64,000 nucleotides of DNA, from the NCBI GenBank assembly GCA_037176725.1, contig JAZBRS010000029.1, forward strand, positions 46,882,001-46,946,000, in the 5' to 3' direction. Every line of letters begins with the position of its first letter. The first letter of the stretch is position 1. Below, piece by piece: positions 10,966 through 22,678 of the stretch. Below the pieces are notes generated by a model that did not search any database, was not told where the DNA came from, and saw nothing but the letters and a program-made list of their open reading frames with translations. A program made the translations under genes and the position numbers. The DNA is from Posidonia oceanica. Taxonomy: Eukaryota > Streptophyta > Magnoliopsida > Alismatales > Posidoniaceae.

Positions 10966-11639
10966 CCTCAGAAAAGCCGTGCGAATGCAAGAATGCAGAA
11001 AAAGATTAGGAGAGGCCAAAGGGGAGGCGAAACAACGTGTGTGTAAGAACAGACGTCATTTGGGACCACTCAGAGTAGGTGTGAAGACCTACGGAGGGGA
11101 GAGTGTGCAAACGGGGGGAATTACCACCTCTTTGCGACTGTTTCCCGCTAAACCGCTCCACGGTGTGTCTCGCATGCTGCCCAAAGCTCGCGATGCGATC
11201 GGATCGTGGAAAAGGGGGAAGAAAGTCACATTAAGTGGCAAATCCAGGGAAAACACAACACAAAACACACAGGAATACGCGAAACGGAGGTTTGAAGATA
11301 CAAGCAGAAAGGGGAGACCCTGTTCTACATGCTCAAAGAAACAGAAAGCGAAAACAAAGAAAACTGTGCAAATGGTATGCAAACACAATGCAAGGGTTCA
11401 GGAGGACATACCTGGAAATCCGGGAGCCTGATCTGAAATCTGTCTGATCCATGCTGAAGAACGCTTCGCTGCGGTCGCCTGGGCAGCCTACTTGAGAAGA
11501 TCCAACGGCTGGATTGAAAGATATCGCAGCTCTAAGGCGGAAGGGCCAGAACAGGGGAGAAGAACAGATCTAGATGCTCTGGAGGTCCTAGGGATGTGCA
11601 AAAGGTCCTCCCAAGTGGAAGGGAGCTAAAAGTGCTTGG

Positions 11640-12660
11640 TGTGTGCGAGAAGATGCTAGAATGCAAGACTAAATGAATGCAGGATGCATGCAAAAGCAAG
11701 AAAAAAGCAATGATAAGAAACTGGGAAAAGGCAGGCGTTCAGGAAGCATTTTGGGAAAGAAAAGGGGCTAAAATACAAATTTTCCAGAAGACAGGGGACC
11801 ACAAGAAAGGATTTTGAAAATAGGGGAAGATAGAGGTCTATTTGGCAAAAGACTGGGCTCAGAAAGTTGTTTTGAAAAGAAGGTACGCTTAAAAAGAAGT
11901 CAGAGTGCAATTTTGAAAAAACTGGGGTCTAAAGTGCAAATTTTCCAGAAAACGGGGTTCTGGGGAGTCTGGGGGTACTAGTGGGAGGTCTGCATGAAAT
12001 TTGGTAAGCATAGGAGTTAAGATGCAACCTAGGGGCAAAATGGTCTTTTCACATGATTTTTTAAAACATGCAAGGACCTATGTGTAATTTTGAAATCATG
12101 CAAGGACTAAAAATGCAATTTTATATGGTAAATATGCTCTGAAAATCAGGGAACAGGACCACAGTGCAATTTTTAAAAAGATCAGGGTCAAAAATGCAAT
12201 ACAGTATGCTAAAAATGCATGCAGAGTTACTGTCCATTTAAAATGGACCTAACTGCAAAAATGCAAAATCAGAAGGGCAAAAGTGCAATGCATCAACCAG
12301 AAATTAAAATTAAAACCTAAGTTGCTACAGTGTGTGGATCTATATGCAAAAACAGTAAAGTGCAAGGACTCGGAATGCAATGCAGTATGGTAAAATGCAA
12401 GTAAATAAATGAACTGATTAAGTGCAGGACCTAAGTGCAAAAATTGAAAACAGGAGGACTAAACTACAAAATAATAAAACAGCACAGCACAGTAAATGGG
12501 CCCACTTGCAAATACTGAAAACCACAAACAAATTACGCGATTTAGCAAAGTATTTAATTAAAAACCAAGCAGAATAAATGAAATAAGGACTGGAATGTAA
12601 AAATGAAAAAACTTAGGACAGGTATGCAATATTTACTTAAAAACCTTAGCCAGATTAAAA
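11640..12660 (-). repeat. Degenerate TGCAATTTT repeats in A 3' LTR
   Basis: A low-complexity run with recurring TGCAAATTTTCCAGAA, TGCAATTTT and AGGAC(C/T) motifs, homologous to C 3480-4440. The CATGC at 12067-12071 is the position at which B inserted in the other LTR. Confidence 0.6.
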
Positions 12661-12669
12661 TAAAAGCAC

Positions 12670-13300
12670 AGTAACTGGTTGACGGCGACGAGTACTGTAG
12701 CAGAGCGCCGGCAGTACTCGTCACCGTCGACAGGGGAGGCTGAGGATGCGCGGGAGGGCGGAGAACAACGTCGGCGATCGTCCGGAGCTCTGGGAACGGT
12801 CCAGAGCTCGCTCTGCTGGCCGGAGTGTCCGGAGGAAGAGCAGCCGGCGCCGGAGAAGGAGGCCTGTCCGACGAGCTGTTGTGGCGTCCAGGAGGCTCGG
12901 AGCTTGGTTCTGACTGGTGGAGAAGCAGCAGGAGGAGGAGAGAGAGAGGGGGGAAGCGAGTGGTACCTGTGATCGTGTCCGGAAGGCGCTCCCGACCTCG
13001 GCAGTGTCGGAGGTGGTCGGAGCTCGTCGTCCGGTTGCTGCAGAGTATGCTGGTGGCTCGCGATGGTCCGGACGTCCTCAGGAGGTGCTTCTGGTGCTTT
13101 CTGAACGATCGGACGCGAGCTTCGGAGCTCGGGTGAAGAGTTGGCTTTGGGGGGGAGTGTTGCTGCTCGTCCGGTGGAGTGGAGCCCTCCGGGAGGTTGC
13201 TGGAGGTCTGAGGAGCGAAGCTGGATGGCTAGCTTGGCCTTCTGGAGAGTACGGAGGGAGTTTGAGAGCTGGGTCGATTTTAGGTCCGGAGCTGGGATAG
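12670..13300 (-). other. GC-rich segment of A LTR
   Basis: Strikingly GC-rich compared with the AT-rich sequence on both sides; it contains CCGGAG/CTCCGG repeats and an inverted pair around 12690-12730 (GACGAGTACTG...CAGTACTCGTC). It corresponds to the GC-rich part of C (4450-5000) and B (37300-37860). Short ORFs exist, but none is conserved in sequence between the three elements. Confidence 0.6.
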
Positions 13301-13898
13301 GTGTTTGTAGTGTTGTTTGCAGTCGGTGGGGGATGACTGGGCTTGAGGCCTGGTGCTCTGGAAAGGTGGGATGCAGGTGAATCTCTGGGTGGAGTTTGAA
13401 AGGAAGCAGTGAGTTGTGGTGGAGGGAATTGTGAATGGAGTTAGTTTTGGGTTTCAGTTGGGATTGCAGGTGGTCTGAGGGTGTTCTGTGTGGTGGAATG
13501 GCTGTAGAAAGGTGAAGGAAGATGGCCGGTTGTTGGGTGAGATTGGGGGGACAACTGGGAGAAGGATGGGGGCTTGAAGTGGGCTTGGTCTGCTGGGAAA
13601 GAAAGAGAAAGTTTTGCTGAAGATTTCAGAGAAGAAAAGAGAAGAATTGGGTGTGGGGATCGGTCTGAAATGGAGGCTTCTCTCCGGGATGTCAAGGAAT
13701 CCCTCAGGCACTCTCTTCTGCCTTTTTTTCTCTCTGGAATTGGAAGGGTGAAGAAGGGAAGGAGGAGGGTCGTTTCAGGTGGAGGGAATGTGCTGGAATT
13801 GCTCTCTGGTTTTCCTCTCCACTCTCTGGTTTGCTGGGTCTCTCGTTGCTTGCTTGCTCACTGATGGTTGCTGATCCAGTTGAAGGAATGATCAGGAG

Positions 13899-13910
13899 GC
13901 TTTTTATCTG
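13899..13910 (-). promoter_or_regulatory. TATA-like core promoter candidate, A 3' LTR
   Basis: Minus-strand CAGATAAAAAGCC lies upstream of the GC-rich segment. It matches in position the elements in C (5659-5667) and B (36884-36890). If used, transcription would start about 30 bp further, and the GC-rich segment would be the 5' part of R. Confidence 0.45.
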
Positions 13911-15772
13911 GAGCTGCTGCTGCTGGGCGCAAGTTGGGAATTCAAACTCGGCCGGCGATTACTGCAGCGGAGGGGACGGGGCGACCGGCTCCGGATTCGG
14001 TGCTGAGATGAGGAGACGGCGGGCTGCTGTAGACGATCTGATGGAAGGTTGAATTTCGAATGGAGGAGGGAATTCTGTAGCCGGCCGCTCGCGGGAAGAG
14101 ATGCAGAAGAAGTTTGCAGAAGGAGAAGGAGGAGGAGGAGAGGAAGGCGGGCCGGACTGCTGCGGGCCGAGAAAAAAAGAAAAAAAAGGAAAAAAGAAGA
14201 AACGGGCTGGATTGAGCCCAATATAGAAAGAAAGAAAGAAAGCAAGAAAGAAGGAAGGAAGAAAGAGAGGGTAGAGTGGGGAAATAAAATAGGTAAAAAT
14301 AAACTAAAAATAAGTAAAAATATTAGAAGAGTTGTGCTGTAGATTAGGATTTTAATTAAGATTTTTAATGGTTATTTTGAGTTGATTAATGTGTTTCGGG
14401 CTTGATTAGGGTTTTAGGGTTTTGGTTCTTGCTTTTAATTAGCTTTCTCTTGATTAAATGTTTGTTAAACCTCTTTTAAATTATTTTGAAAATTGTGTTT
14501 CCCTTGTTGGACATTTAAAATATTGATTAGGGTTTTTTAGGATTTATTTCGTATTAATTTAGGGTTGGTTTTAGATTTTAAGTTGTAGTCTCCTTAGGTT
14601 TTTTCTTTCTTAAATCTTTTAAGTTGTGTTTTAATTTTTATTTGCTGATTTTTCTTGAAGTTTTTAGTTGGGTTTTTCTGGTTTGATAGAGTGTCTTCAA
14701 GTCTTTTCAGATGTGTTTTTCTTTTCTTTTTAATTAAGTTCTTAACTTGTTTTTCTTATGTTTATTAGGTTTGGTCTTTTGCCTTCTTTAATCACTTGTT
14801 TTAGTGTTTGATTTTTTTAATTCTCCTTTTTGGGTTTTTTTTTTAATTCCTTTAGTGGGGTTTTTACCTTTGGTGGGTTTTGATTTTATTTTAGCTTTTT
14901 TCCAGATTTTTCAGTGTTTTCTTTTGATTTGTTTTGCATTTTTTAGTTTGCATGTTTGGTTTTTCTTTTTAGCTTGCTTAAGTTAGGTTTAAGTTCTTAA
15001 TTGCTTGTTTAACATTTTTTAATTGTTTTTCTTAGAGTTCTGACTTGTACCTTTTATGTTTTGAGATTTTACAGATTTTTATGGGTTTTTGTGGATTTTT
15101 GCAAGAGAGGGAAAAGCAAAAGAGAAGGAGGAAGGAAAAGGGGAAAAGAGGGAAATAAGAGGAAAAGAGATAGGTTGGAGGAAAACGATTTTTTAAAATT
15201 CAGAAAAAGGGGTAAAAATAAAGTAAAAATAGGGATAAGATAGAGGAAGGATAGAAGCACAGAGGGGGCCCACAGCCAGACCAGAAAAAGGATAAGAAAG
15301 GGATGAAAAAAGAGATGATAATCAGGAGAGAGAGAGGAGAGAGAAAATGATAATCCCGGAGAGAGAAAAGGATAATTTGGGTGAAAGAGGGTCTCAATGG
15401 TCTTGGAATGGGGTGAAAATTGGTGAGTGGGTAGTCTAGGGTTTGAAGTCTTGGTTCTGAAGTTTTGGTTTGATTCTAAGGAGGTTTTGGAGGGGTTTCA
15501 AGGTGTAGAAAAAGGGTAATTTCTCCTAAGTTTTCTAGGGTTTTCAAGGATGGGTTAGGCCTGGAAAATTCTAGGTCTTTGGGTAGGTTTGTTGAGTGGA
15601 TAGTGGTGGGTTTTCCTATGGATTTTGGTTAGGTTTTGAGGTTGGGAAGGGGAGTAAAGGTTTAGGTCAAAACAGGCTGTTTTTGGGGGGTAGAGAGGAG
15701 GATTAGGGTTAGGGTTTGGTTGGGGTTTGATCCAGCAATCACCAAGAGGGCTCCAAGGGTCCAAGCCTGCCA

Positions 15773-15856
15773 AGATGGGGTGTCAACAGATGCCCCTCCC
15801 TGAGCGAGGGCAAGCGGAGCGCGGTCGCTGCTCAGGGTTGACAAGACACCCCATCT
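15773..15856 (-). promoter_or_regulatory. Hairpin enclosing polypurine tract and LTR start (A)
   Basis: Minus-strand arms: AGATGGGGT, GTCAAC, CCTGAGC (15856-15830) pair with GCTCAGG, GTTGAC, ACCCCATCT (ending at 15773). The polypurine tract CAGGGAGGGGCATC (15802-15789) falls in the bulge before the LTR start at 15788. Arm sequence AGAT/ATCT differs from AAAT/ATTT in B but stays complementary. Confidence 0.8.
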
Positions 15857-16340
15857 GACCGGCGGGAGCAGCAGGTTGCTATGGGCGTGAGCTACTTATT
15901 CGGCGGATGCACCGAAGATCGTAGCCCGTTGCTGCAATGCAAGATGCCAGTGCAGATGGATGCTGTGCTGTGTGTGATATGCTAGATGCAATGCAAGAGT
16001 TAGTATAAAAGTTAGTGCAGCTATAAGAAAATGCTGATGCTGTGCAAGTAATGCTGATGATGCTAAAGTGATATGCAGTGCTAGCTAAGAAAGTGCTAAG
16101 ATGATGCAGGAAAATGGTAAAAAGGCGCGATGTGGTGCGAATGTCTGGCAGGGAGGCCAGACTTGCACGACAAAGCGAAGGAAAACAGGGTGCAGCTGGT
16201 CCCCGCCCGGGGAGCAGGCTAGCAGAGAGAAAAGAAAAGGGCGCGAGGGGAGAGAGGCCAACTCTCCTATCGCAGAAAGGGGGTGCGTGACTTTGTCTTC
16301 CTAGGACAAGGTCACGCCGAAAAGGAAAAAAAAAATGATA
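15857..16340 (-). other. PPT-proximal non-coding region of A
   Basis: Non-coding. It has a TTATTCGGCGGATGCACCG block near 15896 that is shared with B and C, a TGCTGATGC-rich variable patch, and two further inverted repeats: AGCTGGTCCCC...GGGGAGCAGGCT near 16192-16220, and GCGTGACTTTGTC...GACAAGGTCACGC near 16285-16318. Confidence 0.65.
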
Positions 16341-16360
16341 AGGTGACGGGCTTATCGTCC

Positions 16361-17371
16361 GGATAGTTTACGGTCCTATCAACTGGGAGTGACAGTTTAC
16401 GGTCCTGTCAACCGGAGCAGTTGTGAGTGATTGTTACTGGATATCAGCCGTATAACATGGTTGTGGGTGATAGTTTAGGAGTATCAGCCTAACGACAGTT
16501 TACGGTCCTGTCAACCGGTGGATAGTTTACAGACCTATCAACTGGAGGATAGTTTACAGTCCTATCAACTGGAAACCCACAAATCATGAGGGATAGTTAC
16601 TGGATATCAGCCGTATAACGCAATGCCGGATAGTTTACAGTCTATCATCTGGAACGACAGTTTACGGTCCTGTCAACCGGCGGATAGTTTACAGACCTAT
16701 CAACTGGAGGATAGTTTACAGTCCTATCAACTGGAAACAGCATTGCGAGGGATAGTTACTGGATGTCAGCCGTATAACATGATTGCGCGTGGTAGTTTAC
16801 AGTCCTACCAACTGGTGGATAGTTTACAGACCTATCAACTGGAGCGACAGTTTACGGTCCTGTCAATCGGCGGATAGTTTACAGACCTATCAACTGGAAA
16901 CGCGCAATGATGAGGGATAGTTACTGGATATCAGCCGTATAATGCAATTGCGGGTGATAGTTTAGGAGTATCAGCCTAACGACAGTTTACAGTCCTGTCA
17001 ACCGGTGGATAGTTTACAGACCTATCAACTGGAGGATAGTTTACAGTCCTATCAACTAGAAACCGCAATTGCAAGGGACAGTTACTGGATGTCAGCCGTA
17101 TAACGTAATTGCACGTGGTAGTTTACAGTCCTACCAACTGGAGCGACAGTTTACGGTCCTGTCAACCGGTGGATAGTTTACAGACCTATCAACTGGAAAA
17201 GTGCAATTACGAGGGACAGTTACTGGATGTCAGCCGTATAACACAACTGCGGGCCGACCATGGATCGACCAGAAGATAGTTTAGGATTATCAGCCTGAGA
17301 TAGTTTCGGATATCAGCCTAGCACGAGTGATTGATAGATGATAGTTTCGGATATCAGCCTAGCACGAGTGA
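16361..17371 (-). repeat. Type 1 hairpin array in A, with covarying arms
   Basis: About 30 units of roughly 25 bp. Arms occur as GATAG/CTATC, GACAG/CTGTC (for example 16389) and GGTAG/CTACC (for example 16791), always matched within a unit. A second unit kind, GATAGTTACTGGATATCAGCC, also occurs as GACAGTTACTGGATGTCAGCC. The order of unit kinds is itself repeated, giving a higher-order period of about 180-190 bp. Confidence 0.88.
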
Positions 17372-17390
17372 TTGATTGATTGATAAGAGG

Positions 17391-18215
17391 GGGCAGGATC
17401 ATGATGAGAATGATAAGATATCGGACTTATCGGCCGGCAAAGAGGGGATGAGATAATGATGAGAAGTTGATGTAAAGAGAGGGATGAGATCATGATGAGA
17501 AATTCAGCTAAAGAAGGAGATGAGATCATGATGAGAAATTAAGCTAAAGAGGGGGATGAGATCATGATGAGAAATTAATCTAAAGAGGGGGATGAGATCA
17601 TGATGAGAGATTAACCTAAAGAGGGGGATGAGATCATGATGAGAGATTAACTTAAAGAGGGGGATGAGATCATGATGAGAGATTAACCTAAAGAGGGGGA
17701 TGAGATCATGATGAGAAGCTAAGCTAAGGAGGGGGATGAGATCATGATGAGAAACTAAGCTAAAGAGGGGGATGAGATCATGATGAGAAATTAATCCTAA
17801 AGAGGGGGATGAGATCATGATGAGAGATTAGCCTAAAGAGGGGGATGAGATCATGATGAGAAATTAATCTAAAGAGGGGGATGAGATCATGATGAGAAAT
17901 TAAACTAAAGGGGGGGGATGAGATCATGATGAGAAATTAATCTAAAGAGGGGGATGAGATCATGATGAGAAGTTAAACTAAAGAGGGGGATGAGATCATG
18001 ATGAGAAGTGTCTAAAGAGGGGGATGAGATCATGATGAGAAGTGTCTAAAGAAGGGGATGAGATCATGATGAGAAGCTAAGCTAAAGAGGGAGATGAGAT
18101 CATGATGAGAAGCTAAGCTAAAGAGGGAGATGAGATCATGATGTGAAGCTAAGCTAAAGAGGGAGATGAGATCATGATGTGAAGCTAAGCTAAAGAGGGA
18201 GATGAGATCATGATG
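17391..18215 (-). repeat. 36-bp GATGAGATCATGATGAGAA array in A
   Basis: About 23 units of roughly 36 bp (gatgagatcatgatgagaaa then ttaagctaaagagggg). Each contains the 8-bp palindrome ATCATGAT. B has about eleven units of the same repeat (55339-55751); C has none in the window. The 36-bp period keeps one frame open as a 12-residue peptide repeat, with no sign that it is translated. Confidence 0.9.
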
Positions 18216-18219
18216 AGAA

Positions 18220-18320
18220 TGATAAGATATCGGACTTATCGGCCGGCAAAGAAGGGGTAAGGGAATGATGAGAATGATAAGATATCGGACTTATCGGCCG
18301 GCAAAGAAGGGGTAAGGGAA
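18220..18320 (-). repeat. Type 2 hairpin units (GATAAG...CTTATC) in A
   Basis: Two adjacent units gataagatatcggacttatc plus ggccggcaaagaaggggtaa, closing the 36-bp array. Another unit stands at its other end (about 17416). Confidence 0.85.
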
Positions 18321-18337
18321 TGATGAGAAGAAACCAT

Positions 18338-18433
18338 CCCTATGACGCCAGGAACGTCATAGGGGAAAGGGGGAGTGAATGATACCATGGGGCGATCTAA
18401 AAGATGCCCCTGGTGTCGGGATGACACCAGGGG
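18338..18433 (-). repeat. Two larger hairpins in A 3' region
   Basis: First: CCCTATGACG (18338-18347) with CGTCATAGGG (18355-18364). Second: CCCCTGGTGTC (18407-18417) with GACACCAGGGG (18423-18433). A third copy of the second kind at 19131-19157 reads CCCCTGGTATC/GATACCAGGGG, a paired change. Confidence 0.85.
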
Positions 18434-18520
18434 TTGGCCAGCGCGTCCATGGCATCGAAAGCAGAGAGTGATGACAAGAGTGTCGTGCTTGTCAGACGAG
18501 TAGTTTGGGGTACCAGCCCG

Positions 18521-19675
18521 CAAAGGACTCAGCTGAGGGCGATCAGCTGGGGACTCAGCTGGGGATGACCAGCCGAGAGGAGTGTCAGGTTGACGGACCT
18601 TTTGCCGAGCAGTTTGGGGTGCCAGCCCGCAGAGATAATGATCCAGCTGGGGGCGACCAGCTGGGGACTCGACTGGGGTGACCAGTCGAGAAGAGTGTCA
18701 GGTTGACGGACCTTTCGCCGAGCAGTTTGGGGTGCCAGCCCGCTGAGATAATGATCCAGCTGGGGGCGACCAACTGGGGACTCGACTGGGGTGACCAGCC
18801 GAGAAGAGTGTCAGGTTGACGGACCTTTCGCCGAGCAGTTTGGGGTGCCAGCCCGCAAAGATAATGATCCAGCTGGGGGCGACCAGCTGGGGACTCGACT
18901 GGGGTGACCAGCCGAGAAGAGTGTCAGGTTGACGGACCTTTCGCCGAGCAGTTTGGGGTGCCAGCCCGCAGAGATAAGGATCCAGCCGGGGCGACCAACT
19001 GGGGACTCAGCTGGGGATGACCAGCCGAGAAGAGGACTCAGCTGAGGATGAACAGCCGGGGACTCGACTGGGGTGACCAGCCGAGAAGAGGACTCAGCTG
19101 GGGATGATGCCACCGGGCGACCAAAAGATGCCCCTGGTATCAGGATGATACCAGGGGATGGTCGGTGCGCCCCTGGCATCAGGATGCAAGGACAGATAGG
19201 CGAGTGGATGGATGATAGTTTGACGAACCCATCGCCGAGCAGTTTGGGGTGCCAGCCCGCAAGGGACTCAGCTGAGGATGAACAGCTGAGGAGGATAACA
19301 GGTTGACGGACCTTTCGCCGGGCAGTTTGGGGTGCCAGCCCGCAAGGGACTCAACTGAGGATGAACGGCTGAGGAGGATAACAGGTTGACGGACCTTTCG
19401 CCGGGCAGTTTGGAGTGCCAGCCCGCAAGGGACTCAGCTGAGGATGAACGGCTGAGGAGGATAACAGGTTGACGGACCTTTCGCCGGGCAGTTTGGGGTG
19501 CCAGCCCGCAAGGGACTCAGTTGAGGATGAATAGCTGAGAAGGATAACAGGTTGACGGACCTTTCGCCGGGCAGTTTTGGGTGCCAGCCCACAAGGGACT
19601 CAGCTGAGGATGAACAGCTGAGGAGGATAACAGGTTGACGGACCTTTCGCCGGGCAGTTTGGGGTGCCAGCCCAA
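18521..19675 (-). repeat. Type 3 tandem array (84-115 bp units) in A
   Basis: Units contain gtcaggttgacggaccttt, cgccgagcagtttggggtgc and an inverted repeat of the CTCGACTGG...CCAGTCGAG or CTCAGCTG...CAGCTGAG kind. The part nearer the 3' LTR has longer units (about 115 bp); the part nearer the accessory ORF has about six units of 84 bp. The homologous array in B is 54095-55065. Confidence 0.87.
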
Positions 19676-19986
19676 ACTGGACAGTGGTCAGCCGGGGATG
19701 ACCAGCTGGGAACGCCGGACAGCGGAGCTGAGTGTCGCGGGCCTGCAGATGCTCTAGGCTCTGGATTGGGTGCTGAGGACTTGGCCACGCTGGGGATGTC
19801 TGCAAGTCTGATTAGAGGGCCCAAGATAATGATGATGATGATATGCAATGCAGCAAAGAGTCTTGATGTGCAAGCAAAAAAGCAGAAACAGTTTCCATTG
19901 ATACAGCTTGATAAGTACAATGCCTGAGGCAGGCCAAAATGTACAGCACAATTTGAAAGAAGTCCATATGGTGGTCGCACAAGGGC
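19676..19986 (-). other. Spacer between accessory ORF and repeat arrays (A)
   Basis: Non-coding sequence homologous to B 53821-54090. It includes an ATGATGATGATATGCAATGC patch near 19833. No feature beyond this homology is visible. Confidence 0.6.
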
Positions 19987-21190
19987 CTAGTCAACCCGGG
20001 CCTTCTTTGGCTGCCTGGAGTCGGGGAATAAGGGGCCGCCTGGCGGAACTTCAGTGATTGGCCAGAGCTGTCGGACTTCAGCTTCATATTCAGGAGTACA
20101 TCCAGTACCTCTCACAGCTGCAACGTCTGTAGATTGGACCCCCATGCTGCATCAGACTAGCAAGCTTCTTGGTTGGGGCAGTGGTGCTGAGAGGGTAAGT
20201 CTGTAAAAGCCCAGGCACTGTACTGTCAATGAAGGCGCCCTGCTGGAAGCCGAACTGGCGCATGACCCTAATTGGGTGGTACTCTACGCCTGCTGTGAAG
20301 CCTGGAAGAATGATCAGCCGCGTGTCACGCGCGCTGAAGAAGATTGTGAATGGCTCTACTGTAGAGGGAACGATGCGCCAGATCACAGCGTCGTCAGTCA
20401 GTGCTGACAGCCTCTCGTACTCTTCTTTGACGCTCTTGTCTGCTCTGGTACGGGCGCTGCTGCAGTAGGCTTCGAAAGCATGCACTTGAGGGCGCAGGAG
20501 GTCCATCTCTAAGTGCGCGGCCAGCCAGACTTGTATGAGTGCTCCGCAACCGTGGAAGTGGCGGCAGCGATGAGAAATGCGGTCCAGCCCGCGATAAGTC
20601 TCTGCCAAGACAACTGGTGCCAGATCTATGTGTTGGGTCACCACAGCTAGTGCAATCTCTGCGACCTCGATGGCCACTGTCAGTCGGCCATGAGTAAAGA
20701 TTAGTTCGCCCAGAAAGCGGATGACGAATCCCCGGAGCCACAGCTCATCTCCGAGGTCAGCACGCTTGTTCAGGATATCATCAAAGTGTGCAAGGCGAAG
20801 CATAGGCTCTGGTCCACTGGTGCAGATTAGCTTCTGTTGGCAGTCTTGAGTGGAGAGTCCAGTCAGTTGGTTTAGGACCCGGAGATATCCGTCGCGCCTC
20901 ATGAAAACAGGCGGCCCCAATATCTTTGAAAAGCCGCAGATCCGACGCACCTCTTCCAGCATAGGCGTCAGCTCAGTCTTGTTGAAGCGGAAGACATGAT
21001 GCGCCGGCTTCCAGAATCTTGCGGCGGCACACAGAAGGTGGCGGCTGACCTCCACATCAGCAGCCTTTAGCAGCTTGGTTGGTATGCCCCACAGGCGTAG
21101 TTTTTCGCAGTCTATTTGAGTGAGCCTGCCGATGCATTCTCGCAGGGTTTCCGAGCAGTGTGTAGGAGTCAGCAGAGTAGGAAAACCCAT
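19987..21190 (-). pseudogene. Accessory ORF downstream of integrase, DUF7745-like (A, frameshifted)
   Basis: Starts at ATG 21190 and would end at 19987 if the frame held. A single extra G in a G run near 20144 shifts the last ~45 codons, so the open frame ends at 20090 with an unrelated tail. Upstream the same frame stays open to about 21355, but the ATG at 21190 is the start shared with B. Visible features: LRECIGRLTQIDCEKLRLWGI at the N-terminus, FWKP...HVFRF...ELTPMLEEV, PVVLAETYRGLDRISHRC with HGCGALIQVW, and YHPIRVMRQFGFQQG. This order resembles plant DUF7745/plant-mobile-domain proteins of transposon origin, whose function is unknown. It lies on the same strand as gag-pol, after integrase, where envelope-like or other accessory ORFs occur in some plant elements. 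No membrane segment is evident. Confidence 0.75.
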
Positions 21191-22678
21191 TATACTGGTT
21201 GCAGAAGACAGGCTGATTACTGCAAGGCTTGAGGTACCTGCTATCAATAAACGGTCAGATCTCGCAGGTATGTAATCACTGACAACAGGCAGAAACTGAG
21301 ACTGAAAATGTAGTTCCAATATGCATCTAGGCAAAGTGATAACTGAACATAGCAATTAAGCACAAATAAACAAAGAGAATTGGCAGCAGTCCGGCGAATG
21401 CGAGGGCGAGGGCCGGCAGGTGATCTGGACCGACGCAGCTTTAAGTGTCGTCGATGCGCTCTGCTGGGGAGGAGTACTGTCTCAGGGCCAAACCGCGTTG
21501 CAGAGCGGGGATATTGATGGAATAGGAAAGGAAAGAAAGAAGATGCATGAATGCAAGATGCTAGTGATATGCTTATGATGACAAGAATATTATTAGATGA
21601 ATAAGTATGCTTGAATGGATGGGTATGCTTGGATGGATGGGTGTGCTAGGGTGCCCTCAGCATACGGAGTGCTTTGGTGCCTGCTGTAGAGGAAGGGAGT
21701 GGTCCTTGACTCACTGGGCCCTACTCAGACTCTCGGCTTATTGGTGACGCTCCGGAACAGGTTGTTGGCATTATACAGGTGGTGATGTGGTGAGGACAGG
21801 CTACTGGCTGCACTCTCAGGACCTATACCTATCCTTTCAGCTCTCTCTTTTTTTTTGAAAGGTTTCTCCCTCATAGGTATGCAGTCTTTCTCTGCCCTTA
21901 GCTAGGAGAAGGTATGTGTTTGCTCTTGGGAGGATGTGGTAGACCCCTTTTCCCGGCTTGACATGCTGGGGATCTCTAGTAAAGCATGGGGGATAGTGGC
22001 GCCTGTGTTTTTCGGGCTAGCTTTGCCTTTTTCTTCTTTCTTTTTTTTTGTTTTGCTTGCTTTTCTCCCTTTTTTTTGTCTTTGTTTTTGTTGTATCTCT
22101 TTTTTTTTTCTCTTCTTTTTTTTGCTTGATCTTTTTCCTCTTTTCTTTTTTCAGGCTTTTGCTATCCCCATTCTGGTGGCAAAAGAAGGGTGCTTGAAAT
22201 GTAATGGATTCAGATTTTGAGTCTGCTGTGTGATGGGTAGAAGGAGCAGGGTTAGACTGCACACCCCTATCTCTAGGGCCGGCTTCTATCTTCGTCTTCT
22301 GTTCCTTGGAGGTGCCCAAACCTAGATGTCTATTCTCACTATTTTTCAAGCTCACATCCTAACATTTTTTCTCCCTCAGAGGTGTATGTCCTTGTGAGAT
22401 TGGGCAGTTTGCCTGTCCTTATTGGTGGTGGCTCCCTCACTTGCTAAGACATCTAAGTAGTGCCAGGTGAGGCAGGGTGACTGTTTCCAGAGCAGGCAAG
22501 CACTTCCGGTTGTCATCACCGGGCAAAAGATGTGGTGTTTGAGTTGACGATGATGATTTGAAAAGAAAGGGGGCAAGAGCTGAGAGGATGATGATGATGA
22601 TTTGAAAGGAGATGAAGCTAGGAGGCGAGAATGTAAATGCAAGCGGGAGAAGGGCAACCGCAACAGGGCCGCTTTCGG
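21191..22678 (-). other. Spacer between integrase and accessory ORF (A)
   Basis: Non-coding. It contains a T/C-rich low-complexity tract (22020-22160; A-rich on the minus strand), ATGATGATGATTTGAAA repeats (22540-22610), and a pyrimidine tract ending in CTTCTGCAACCAG (minus strand, AG at 21196-21195) four bases before the accessory ATG, which looks like a splice acceptor. Confidence 0.6.

Larger units (their letters stand above)
9993..15788 (-). repeat. Element A 3' LTR (complete, 5,796 bp)
   Basis: It starts TGTTGACACCCCATCT at 15788 on the minus strand and ends ...GGGATCGCTACA at 9993. Compared with the first 2.07 kb of the A 5' LTR (32782-34857), I count about 20 substitutions, mostly transitions, plus one 3-bp length change. 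It holds the unoccupied target site of element B (ACATGCAAGG at 12066-12075). Internal parts follow the same order as in C. Confidence 0.93.
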
